Source: Planctomycetota bacterium
GTDB lineage: Bacteria > Planctomycetota > Planctomycetia > Planctomycetales > Planctomycetaceae
NCBI GenBank assembly: GCA_024278285.1
Contig: JAJRTM010000773.1
Location: 1-5,211 of the forward strand
Direction: 5' to 3'
Length of the DNA stretch: 5,211 nucleotides
Shown here: positions 1 to 5,211 of the stretch, piece after piece
How positions within the stretch are numbered: the first letter of the stretch is position 1
How the letters are laid out: every line of letters starts with the position of its first letter
Program-made: the position numbers and the translations under genes
The notes under the pieces: model-generated
Seen by the model: the letters and a program-made list of their open reading frames with translations, nothing else
What the model was told of the DNA's origin: nothing
Databases searched by the model: none

Positions 1-1118
1 GTGTGATAATCGCGAAGCATCGTGGGGGCTCGCAGAAGTTGCAAAGTTCTTAGGCAAGCATGACCGATAATGTGAACCAGCGCGATGTATCGTAATCCAA
101 GTCCGATTTCGACCACGATAATCCCGACCTGCGAAAGTGAAGCAAACGCCAATGCACTTTTGATATCACTTTGAACCCGAGCCGCCAATGCGCCAAACAG
201 GGCAGATGTTAAACCGAGCGCGATCACACAAATTCGCAGCGTCATCGAAACATCTAGAAGTGGGCTGACACGCAACAGTAAATAGGCTCCCAGGTGAACC
301 GAAAGTGCCCCATAAAAAACGGCACTGGAAGGAGTCGGCCCCTCCATCGCCCGAGGCAACCAGCCGGAAAACGGAACCATTCCCGATTTCCCAGCCGCTG
401 CAACAAGTAATAATAATCCGACAAATAACGCCTGCACTTCGGTTAACGATGCTGTCCCGTGGGGCCACGGTTCGGTTCCCATCAAGCCGGAAAAATCACC
501 CCCGCCGGTTAAGTGATGCAGTGCCAGCGCTGCAACCAGAAAGGCAGCATCTGCAATGCGATAAATCGCCCAGACACGCATTCCATTCACCACTGGTGAA
601 GGACGTTCGTGAAAATAAGCGACCAACAACGCCGAAGAAAGCCCAACCAGTTCCCAGCCGATGAACAACGTTTCAATCGTCCCGGCCAGCGAAGCAAGTA
701 CCATTCCGAGTAAAAACACGGCGTAAAACAGAAAGAAACGCCCGTAACCGGGTTCGCGGTGCAGATAGCGTCTTCCAAATGCACCAATCGTACCGACCAG
801 CACCAGCGTTAATATCACAAAAGGGACTGAAAGCCGATCGAAAACAAATCGCAGGTGAAAATGAAAATGCTGCTCGGGAATGACCACCCAGTTCCCTAAT
901 TCGACAGGGACAGAACGCTGACCGCTGTAAATCATCAATCCGAGAATACCAAGTGCAGCTAGTAACGCAACAGAAACGGTGGCCTCTGTCCAGTGAGCCA
1001 TCATCGTTTCGCTTAACGGGCGGTTGACCAGCGCCATCAAGCCTATTACGACAAGAAGCAGGGCTGGCATGACCAATACAATAACCCCAAGTCCGTTGAA
1101 AATAGAATCCAAATCCAT
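1..1118 (-). CDS. dabB: DabB-like proton-conducting membrane subunit (NuoL/MrpA family), partial at its C-terminus
   Basis: Reading from the ATG at 1118-1116 gives 372 codons without a stop to the left edge, so the C-terminal part lies outside the window. The product is a polytopic membrane protein of the NuoL/ND5/MrpA proton-translocating family. Visible family motifs are [12 protein letters not shown] (residues 154-165, with E156 matching NuoL E144), [20 protein letters not shown] (243-262, with K244 matching NuoL K229), [17 protein letters not shown] (316-332, K320) and the His pair H349/H353 in [14 protein letters not shown]. Hydrophobic segments begin at about residues 5-27, 43-61 and 88-111 and continue through the fragment. 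In DAB systems this subunit passes a cation through the membrane to drive DabA; that role is known for the family and inferred here. The start is fixed by TGATG overlap with dabA and a strong GGGGAGG. Complex I or an Mrp antiporter is less likely because the upstream partner is dabA and the HACLR form replaces the usual lysine with R357. Confidence 0.92.
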   Translation of the reverse strand, partial: MDLDSIFNGLGVIVLVMPALLLVVIGLMALVNRPLSETMMAHWTEATVSVALLAALGILGLMIYSGQRSVPVELGNWVVIPEQHFHFHLRFVFDRLSVPFVILTLVLVGTIGAFGRRYLHREPGYGRFFLFYAVFLLGMVLASLAGTIETLFIGWELVGLSSALLVAYFHERPSPVVNGMRVWAIYRIADAAFLVAALALHHLTGGGDFSGLMGTEPWPHGTASLTEVQALFVGLLLLVAAAGKSGMVPFSGWLPRAMEGPTPSSAVFYGALSVHLGAYLLLRVSPLLDVSMTLRICVIALGLTSALFGALAARVQSDIKSALAFASLSQVGIIVVEIGLGLRYIALVHIIGHACLRTLQLLRAPTMLRDYH

Positions 1119-1132
1119 CAGGCAACCTCCCC
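1116..1132 (-). promoter_or_regulatory. Shine-Dalgarno and TGATG stop/start overlap coupling dabA to dabB
   Basis: On the minus strand GGGGAGG (1132-1126) sits seven bases ahead of the dabB ATG (1118-1116). The dabA stop TGA (1120-1118) shares its last base with that ATG. The site lies inside the last codons of dabA. This arrangement suggests translational coupling and balanced production of the two partner subunits, and it decides the dabB start. Confidence 0.85.
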
Positions 1133-4100
1133 GTCGTTTGTGTTATCAGTCTGCTTCACCGGAGGGGATTCCTGTTGCGAGGAAGCAATTTGTGCGAATC
1201 CAAGATGATCTCGTTGCCCGCGATACCATTCATACGAACTTTCCACTTGAGGCAATTGTGTTGTTTCGGGATTGTACAGTTGGAACTCTCCTTTGTGGAA
1301 AACGTGAATTTCTGCCGAGTCAGGATCGAGAATTGCCAGTTGCAACCATTCATTGCGAACCAGAATATCAATCGTGGGATTATCGTTCATAATGCCCAGT
1401 ATTTGTTGTTGTGTTGTTTCGATGACGAATAGAATTCGAACCGGCTCGTGAATTTCGACCATTTGCCTGGAGAGTCCCGGTCGCATATCGCTGGCGGCTC
1501 CTTCCATCACTCCGAGCAGCGAAGTCACATTGTGAGGCAATTTCGAGCCGCAGCCGTATCCATCGGGATCGACGGTCGAGAAGTAATATTCTAAATTGAT
1601 CCCGGCACAAACCGGGACCGCAGCCGCTAGGATTCTTGCCAGAATACTCGCCTGTTCGTCGTCTTGTGTCGGATCATAAGAAGTGAGGAACGCCCGGCGA
1701 TCCAGGAACAAGTTCCGGCTCCAGTCTCTGCGACCGACAAAACAAAGTGCATCGGTCGCATGATTATATTCTGGTCTTGCCTGGGAAAGATCTTCGGCTC
1801 GCCCTTCCACATGTTCCAATGCTTTTGAAATGGGCATCGCTAAATCTGCCGATTCAAATCGTCTGCATCGTTCGTGAGCATTCCGGGCACGGGCTTCTAC
1901 AATATAGTCTCTCACCTGTTCAAACTCTTTTCGGTGTGAACGGGGAATACTGTCCAGATCGTAGTAAATAACGTCTTCGTCACACGTATTATGAAAAGCA
2001 GAAATAAAGACGGTATCATCAGGGATTTCCAATCCCCGTTCTGCAAGCATCTTGCGAATTTGAGGATCGTTCGCCATTTTTGAAAAGGCGCGAGCATTCG
2101 GACCGCCACGCCCACCGCTACAGGCACCGCAATTGTAAGCAGATTCATGCGGGTTATTCAGACTCCCTGAACCATGCCCGACAAATACAATCAGCCGGGA
2201 CATATTCTCAGTCAGTCCGATGTCATGCAAAATTCGTCCAACAATATCCGCCATTTCATCAAGACTGTAACCAAGTTGACTTTCATCAGGACCGGGAGTT
2301 TCTGCTTCTCGATGCAGATGTAATTCTGTTACGGTTGGGGGTTGAATCAAACTGCCGAAAAGTTTTTTGGCTTGGGCGGTTGTTCGAGGAAACAAAATTC
2401 GAGTCACCATCGGAATGGAAGCCAACGAACCAAGCACCGAGGTAATAATCCCTCCAAATAATGAACGACTTCTCAAATGCCAGCGATGTGAAGCTGCCCC
2501 CAGCATCCGCCTCGCTTCTTCACGAGATTGACTTGTCGCAGTCAGCGAATAAGCAACCTCTTCGGTCACATAATGATCCGGCTTAATACTGACCGGGCAA
2601 AGCGGACGAAAATGGGCATCGGTCACACCGCGAAAATACATTGCAACAGCATAGAAACCTGCTGCTGCCAACGTTTCACACGCGGGAACAACCTCTTCAA
2701 GATGCCTGCGGAAAGATTCTTCCCGGTCATCAATACAGGTAATTAGCTGGAACAACGGCCTGTCAGCTTCTCCAGGTTTCACACGGGTATCGCGCGCCTG
2801 TTTGGCAAGCACAGAAACCGCGTCGAGTGTTTGATGCCGGTACCTGCGTTCGTAAGCCAGGTGATAAATTCGCCTTCTTTCAAAACCGTCAAAGGTTACG
2901 ATTTCCCTAATTAGTCTCGTCCACGCTTCCTTGTTTTGATGATGTAACTCACAAGGATTCCAGCCGCGCAATTGTGCCAACTGAAACAGCAGATACGCTC
3001 TTTCATCTGCACTGACAAAAGCCGTTTGATCCCGTTGTTTTTTCAGCACAAGACGAATTTTATCAAGCGGAATACTACTTCCAGTTTCCTGTCGATAAAA
3101 AGCAGAAATCGCAAAACGTTCCAGTAGTAGCCGCACAGCTAGATATTGAATGAGCGTCCCCTCTGGTGCAGGTCGCACGGTCCATTCGGCATTGGTTTCC
3201 ATCTGCCAAATCATTCCGGCCCAACCACGCAGCGCCAGTAATGTTTGAGAGATGTACGCCTCGTGTTCTTCTTCAGGGAGACCAAGTTGTTGCAGCGAAT
3301 CTGCGATAACATCCAACGGCGACATCTTTTCCTGTTCAATCCGTTTTAACTCTGCAGGCAATCCTTTGAGCCACCATTCCATCGTTTTTCCGGAAGAGTA
3401 CATCGAATGAAAAGCCGCAAAGAAACCAGCGTCGCGCTGCGGAAGTGCCCAACTTGAAAACCCCTGATCAAGAAACGCTGCACAAAAACGGATCAGTATC
3501 TCGTTTACAGAATTGTCGATATCAAAGCCGGTCGCTTCAAGAAGCAGGTCACAGTGACGCAGTTTCGGTGAAACCGATAGTGCGAATCCGTTGGTTGATT
3601 CTGCCCCGATGTAGCAAACTTCCCACAACAGATGCAGCGTAAAGGCCTCCCAGACATGCTCGTTCCAGGAATCGATTCGCGAACCATTAAACCGTTCGAA
3701 TAAATTCTTGACAACCGTTTTAATATGCGGGTCGGCTTCATCATTTCCGTTCTGTAAATCTCGCATCACCCAACGCCGGGTTTGCTCGACCATTCGAGAT
3801 TTTGTTTCTGCCGATGCTTCTTGACGGAATCGGCTCAGTGCATCTGTTTCGGTAATCACCCAGCGCAACTCTGCCACCGGTCCGGTATGCAATGAATGTT
3901 CCAGCATCGCAAGCCGCAAGTGAAATCGCGTACCCATAAAACCGATCAGTACATGCGCCTCATCCCCTAAGTCATCCAATAATACATCAAACAGATCATC
4001 TTTATTGAATCGCCCTCGTTTCAGTTCTGCCCGGTAACGCTCTTCCGAAAGATACGGTTCGCATCCGTAAACTTCGTGACCTTTCATCACCGCCTGGTCA

Positions 4101-4261
4101 AAACGAATATCTTCGAAAGCATGCAGTGTATTATGATGTACGAAAACATCAATCGGCCCTTGTGCAGGAAGCAAATGAGCTGCATGCTCAATCATCTGTT
4201 GAACTTTTAAGCAAGCCTCGTCAGGGACTGCCTTTTTAGTCTGATCGATTACATTTTCCAT
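1118..4261 (-). CDS. dabA: DabA, inorganic carbon transporter subunit (DUF2309/UPF0753), long form
   Basis: The 1047-residue protein is complete. DabA is a zinc protein related to beta-carbonic anhydrases that works with membrane subunit DabB on the cytoplasmic side to take up inorganic carbon, by energy-coupled one-way hydration of CO2. The zinc site is visible: [12 protein letters not shown] (C509, D511, R513) and [20 protein letters not shown] (H696, C711). The 15-residue spacing from H696 to C711 equals that of the H524/C539 ligands reported for Halothiobacillus DabA. Other family blocks are [11 protein letters not shown] near residue 40, [10 protein letters not shown] (H757), NLEYYFS and [11 protein letters not shown] (from Y902), and [10 protein letters not shown] hydrophobic stretch at 605-623 may touch the membrane or DabB. 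Usual DabA proteins are about 830-870 residues, so this one is long; the extra length lies mainly ahead of C509. An in-frame TGA nine bases upstream supports the ATG start, although no clear Shine-Dalgarno is seen. It is followed directly by dabB. Confidence 0.96.
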   Translation of the reverse strand: MENVIDQTKKAVPDEACLKVQQMIEHAAHLLPAQGPIDVFVHHNTLHAFEDIRFDQAVMKGHEVYGCEPYLSEERYRAELKRGRFNKDDLFDVLLDDLGDEAHVLIGFMGTRFHLRLAMLEHSLHTGPVAELRWVITETDALSRFRQEASAETKSRMVEQTRRWVMRDLQNGNDEADPHIKTVVKNLFERFNGSRIDSWNEHVWEAFTLHLLWEVCYIGAESTNGFALSVSPKLRHCDLLLEATGFDIDNSVNEILIRFCAAFLDQGFSSWALPQRDAGFFAAFHSMYSSGKTMEWWLKGLPAELKRIEQEKMSPLDVIADSLQQLGLPEEEHEAYISQTLLALRGWAGMIWQMETNAEWTVRPAPEGTLIQYLAVRLLLERFAISAFYRQETGSSIPLDKIRLVLKKQRDQTAFVSADERAYLLFQLAQLRGWNPCELHHQNKEAWTRLIREIVTFDGFERRRIYHLAYERRYRHQTLDAVSVLAKQARDTRVKPGEADRPLFQLITCIDDREESFRRHLEEVVPACETLAAAGFYAVAMYFRGVTDAHFRPLCPVSIKPDHYVTEEVAYSLTATSQSREEARRMLGAASHRWHLRSRSLFGGIITSVLGSLASIPMVTRILFPRTTAQAKKLFGSLIQPPTVTELHLHREAETPGPDESQLGYSLDEMADIVGRILHDIGLTENMSRLIVFVGHGSGSLNNPHESAYNCGACSGGRGGPNARAFSKMANDPQIRKMLAERGLEIPDDTVFISAFHNTCDEDVIYYDLDSIPRSHRKEFEQVRDYIVEARARNAHERCRRFESADLAMPISKALEHVEGRAEDLSQARPEYNHATDALCFVGRRDWSRNLFLDRRAFLTSYDPTQDDEQASILARILAAAVPVCAGINLEYYFSTVDPDGYGCGSKLPHNVTSLLGVMEGAASDMRPGLSRQMVEIHEPVRILFVIETTQQQILGIMNDNPTIDILVRNEWLQLAILDPDSAEIHVFHKGEFQLYNPETTQLPQVESSYEWYRGQRDHLGFAQIASSQQESPPVKQTDNTNDGEVA

Positions 4262-4517
4262 ATTGATTCATTCAACAGCAGCAGCAGGTACTCAAATGGT
4301 CCAGGTAAGAAACAAGCCGTTCGACTTATTGCTTTTTGAGGGGCAAACAGCTTTAATTATAGACAAATGCAATGGAAAGTAATAATCAGTTTCCACGACA
4401 TTAAAGACGTACAAAGTTAAGCTGTCTAGCAGGAAGAAAGGCCACAAACTGCGGTCGCAGCTTGAACACGAATAATGAATTCGTCTGGCTTACGCGTAGG
4501 TTAAACGCAAGGAGGGC
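4262..4517. other. Intergenic leader region upstream of dabA
   Basis: I see no gene in these 256 bases. The part next to dabA has a short CAG run (4275-4286), read as CTG repeats in the presumed leader. Further up there is a perfect TATAAT on the minus strand, and two small inverted repeats at 4452-4463 (CTGCG/CGCAG around 2 bases) and 4469-4485 (ACGAAT/ATTCGT around 5 bases). Neither is followed by a T-tract on the minus strand, so no convincing terminator separates the small upstream ORF from dabA. Confidence 0.6.
4356..4361 (-). promoter_or_regulatory. Possible -10 box for the dabAB operon
   Basis: The minus strand reads TATAAT exactly at 4361-4356, about 95 bases ahead of the dabA ATG in an AT-rich stretch. 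The hexamer 17 bases further up (TATTAC) is a poor match to the -35 consensus. The call therefore rests on one hexamer and on its position ahead of the operon. Confidence 0.25.
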
Positions 4518-4823
4518 TCAGTAACCCAACGGAGGAGCGCGAGAGCCAACAGCACAATAGCAAGTCTGTTCCGGCTCAAGAATAATTTTCGCAAGCACAC
4601 ATTCTACAGAGGGATACAGAGAAACGCTGAAAGCATGAAATGACGTCAGAGCAGTACCCAACTCGGCACTTTCCAGATTTTCCCTCTGTTCACATTCCTC
4701 AACTTCGTTGTACGAAGTTTTGTCGTCTTCACCATGACCGGCAAAACAGACCGCAGGCACACAGATCCCTATCGAAAATAGGGACAGCAAAACAAGTAGT
4801 CTTATTTGCTGCTCGACCCGCAT
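4518..4823 (-). CDS. Putative small secreted cysteine-containing protein, family not recognised
   Basis: This ORF would encode 101 residues. I do not recognise the family. Residues 1-28 look like a Sec signal peptide: MRVEQQIR, then the hydrophobic core LLVLLSLFSIGICV, then PAVCFA with a likely cleavage between A28 and G29. The mature part would be about 73 residues with an acidic start (GHGEDDK, EVEECEQRE) and four cysteines (C44, C75, C88, C90), which could form two disulfides outside the cytoplasm. A weak GGTGA lies about four bases ahead of the ATG. It points the same way as dabAB, with a 256-base gap, so co-transcription is possible but not shown. The evidence for coding is the signal peptide alone; the C-terminal part is low in recognisable structure, and several perfect inverted repeats fall within the frame. 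It could be a spurious ORF over a structured RNA. Confidence 0.45.
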   Translation of the reverse strand: MRVEQQIRLLVLLSLFSIGICVPAVCFAGHGEDDKTSYNEVEECEQRENLESAELGTALTSFHAFSVSLYPSVECVLAKIILEPEQTCYCAVGSRAPPLGY

Positions 4824-4883
4824 ACGTCACCCGAAAACACGTTTTCTCGATGATAATTGTGGCAATGTGAAAAATCTAAACGC

Positions 4884-4912
4884 AATGTATCGTTTACTGC
4901 GTCTGCTTGCAA
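4884..4912 (-). promoter_or_regulatory. Weak candidate promoter for the small ORF
   Basis: On the minus strand TTGCAA (4912-4907) is followed after 17 bases by TACATT (4889-4884), about 60 bases before the ATG at 4823. Each hexamer matches four of six consensus bases. A bulged inverted repeat (4880-4902) overlaps the -10 position. The match is weak and could be chance. Confidence 0.2.
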
Positions 4913-4931
4913 GTTTAATCTTCAGGTCCAC

Positions 4932-4940
4932 CGCATGAAT
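4932..4940 (+). repeat. Left copy of the 9-bp flanking direct repeat
   Basis: CGCATGAAT lies immediately left of the left terminal repeat and is identical to 5075-5083. The preceding C at 4931 also matches 5074, but 5074 is better counted as the last base of the right terminal repeat. Confidence 0.7.
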
Positions 4941-4960
4941 GGGTGTGCATTGGGATTTGC
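4941..4960 (+). repeat. Left terminal inverted repeat of the MITE-like element
   Basis: This 20-bp end matches the reverse complement of 5055-5074 at 17 of 20 positions. Confidence 0.75.
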
Positions 4961-4969
4961 CTATTGCCT

Positions 4970-4994
4970 GTAGCTACCGTCGCCAGACGGTGGA
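4970..4994 (+). repeat. REP-like palindrome, left copy
   Basis: The copy starts with GTAGCTAC and contains the hairpin ACCGTC-GCCA-GACGGT (4976-4991). A GTAG tetranucleotide next to a hairpin is the known hallmark of REP sequences recognised by RAYT (TnpA-REP) transposases. The copy is inverted relative to 5013-5037 and shares 21 of 25 bases with it. The four differences are two compensating CG/GC swaps that keep the stem intact. Confidence 0.8.
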
Positions 4995-5012
4995 AAATAG
5001 ATATCCAACGAA

Positions 5013-5037
5013 TCCACGCTCTGGCGAGCGTAGCTAC
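5013..5037 (-). repeat. REP-like palindrome, right copy (inverted)
   Basis: Read on the minus strand, this copy starts with GTAGCTAC and forms the hairpin ACGCTC-GCCA-GAGCGT (5031-5016). With the left copy and an 18-bp spacer (4995-5012) it makes a BIME-like pair, so the pair can fold either as two small hairpins or as one long stem. Confidence 0.8.
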
Positions 5038-5054
5038 ATCTTTCAATTTACCGC

Positions 5055-5074
5055 GCAAACCCCAATGTGCACCC
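5055..5074 (-). repeat. Right terminal inverted repeat of the MITE-like element
   Basis: This is the partner of 4941-4960. It is separated from the right REP copy by 17 bases, compared with nine bases on the left side, so the element is not fully symmetrical. Confidence 0.75.
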
Positions 5075-5083
5075 CGCATGAAT
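5075..5083 (+). repeat. Right copy of the 9-bp flanking direct repeat
   Basis: CGCATGAAT lies immediately right of the right terminal repeat and is identical to 4932-4940. Confidence 0.7.
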
Positions 5084-5211
5084 AATGACGCGGAACTGGA
5101 GAAAATGACCATTTATATCTTGAGCCTGCTCAATCTGTATTACTCACGGTAAAAATTTGCGAACGGCTCGCAAATTATAGGAAAGTATCATTTTGGTTAC
5201 AGCGGTCAGAA
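5084..5211. other. Right-edge non-coding stretch
   Basis: Apart from the hairpin at about 5151-5176 I see no supported gene here. Minus-strand frames are short and broken by stops, and no frame gives recognisable protein. Confidence 0.5.
5151..5176 (-). terminator. Probable intrinsic terminator of a gene beyond the right edge
   Basis: A perfect 9-bp inverted repeat (AATTTGCGA at 5154-5162, TCGCAAATT at 5168-5176) encloses a 5-base loop. On the minus strand the second arm runs into three more Ts (5153-5151), giving five Ts in a row. The plus strand has no T-tract after the stem. This polarity suggests that a minus-strand gene ends just to the right. The stem has only three GC pairs, so it may be weak. 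Confidence 0.45.

Larger units (their letters stand above)
4932..5083. mobile_element. MITE-like non-autonomous element with terminal inverted repeats and 9-bp target duplication
   Basis: The element proper spans 4941-5074 (134 bp). Its ends are GGGTGTGCATTGGGATTTGC (4941-4960) and, read on the other strand, GGGTGCACATTGGGGTTTGC (5074-5055); they match at 17 of 20 positions, and all three differences are transitions. The sequence CGCATGAAT lies directly outside both ends (4932-4940 and 5075-5083), as a target site duplication should. No transposase is encoded, so movement would need one supplied from elsewhere in the genome. The middle holds two inverted REP-like palindromes. I cannot assign the transposase family; a 9-bp duplication points to a DDE-type enzyme. 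ORFs crossing this element are not treated as genes. Confidence 0.75.

Noticed and set aside
305..664. A 119-codon plus-strand frame
   Set aside because: It lies antisense to conserved dabB motifs (GWE, GKSG) and its translation is basic, low in structure and unlike any family I know.
1..1118. Complex I subunit L (nuoL) or Mrp antiporter subunit
   Set aside because: The direct overlap with dabA and the HACLR variant fit DabB better, and no other complex I or Mrp gene is visible.
673..1125. A 150-codon minus-strand frame beginning close to the dabB start
   Set aside because: It is out of frame with dabB, whose own frame gives clear NuoL-type motifs over the same bases. The alternative protein has no family resemblance.
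4274..4287. CAG triplet run in the dabA leader
   Set aside because: There are only four imperfectly bounded units, too short to claim a variable repeat or a function.
4452..4463. CTGCG/CGCAG inverted repeat as terminator of the small ORF
   Set aside because: The loop is only two bases and no T-tract follows on the minus strand beyond three Ts.
4641..4648. TGACGTCA palindrome as a regulatory site
   Set aside because: An 8-bp palindrome is expected by chance at this scale, it lies inside the small ORF, and no partner copy is seen.
4970..5037. CRISPR-like repeat and spacer
   Set aside because: There are only two copies and they are inverted, not direct. The structure is a REP pair.
4915..5152. 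Overlapping frames on both strands (minus 4915-5112, plus 4943-5152) across the repeat element
   Set aside because: Both run through the terminal repeats and REP palindromes, and their translations mirror the repeat sequence. They are chance ORFs in a MITE.

Overview
The window looks like a bacterial chromosome fragment, probably from a planctomycete (Planctomycetota). That placement is an inference. It rests on roughly balanced base composition, a long-form DabA (1047 residues), weak Shine-Dalgarno sites ahead of two of the three genes, and a GTAG-headed palindromic repeat that I associate from memory with planctomycete genomes. Every gene I can support lies on the minus strand, so transcription runs from right to left.

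Layout from right to left: positions 5084-5211 hold no gene I can support, only a hairpin with a T-tract on the minus strand (about 5151-5176) that looks like the terminator of a gene beyond the right edge. Positions 4932-5083 hold a compact non-coding element. It has a 9-bp direct repeat on each side, 20-bp imperfect terminal inverted repeats, and inside them two inverted copies of a 25-bp REP-like palindrome. This has the structure of a MITE carrying a BIME-like REP pair. Positions 4518-4823 hold a short ORF for a putative secreted, cysteine-containing protein of 101 residues; the same stretch has several perfect inverted repeats, so a structured RNA is an alternative. Positions 4262-4517 are intergenic and contain a possible -10 box for the next operon.

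The main content is a dabA-dabB pair (4261 down to 1). DabA (DUF2309/UPF0753, PF10070) is complete. It keeps the four predicted zinc ligands of its beta-carbonic-anhydrase-like site (C509, D511, H696, C711) and the neighbouring arginine R513. DabB is a NuoL/MrpA-type proton-conducting membrane subunit. It starts on the last base of the dabA stop codon (TGATG) behind a strong GGGGAGG site, and it runs off the left edge after 372 codons. In characterised systems the two proteins form an energy-coupled inorganic carbon pump: DabB supplies cation flux through the membrane and DabA converts CO2 to bicarbonate in one direction on the cytoplasmic side. The sequence supports the same job here but does not prove it.

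The known part is the DAB system. The less explained parts are the MITE/REP composite, the long DabA form, the A-before-B gene order and the small secreted ORF with its inverted repeats.
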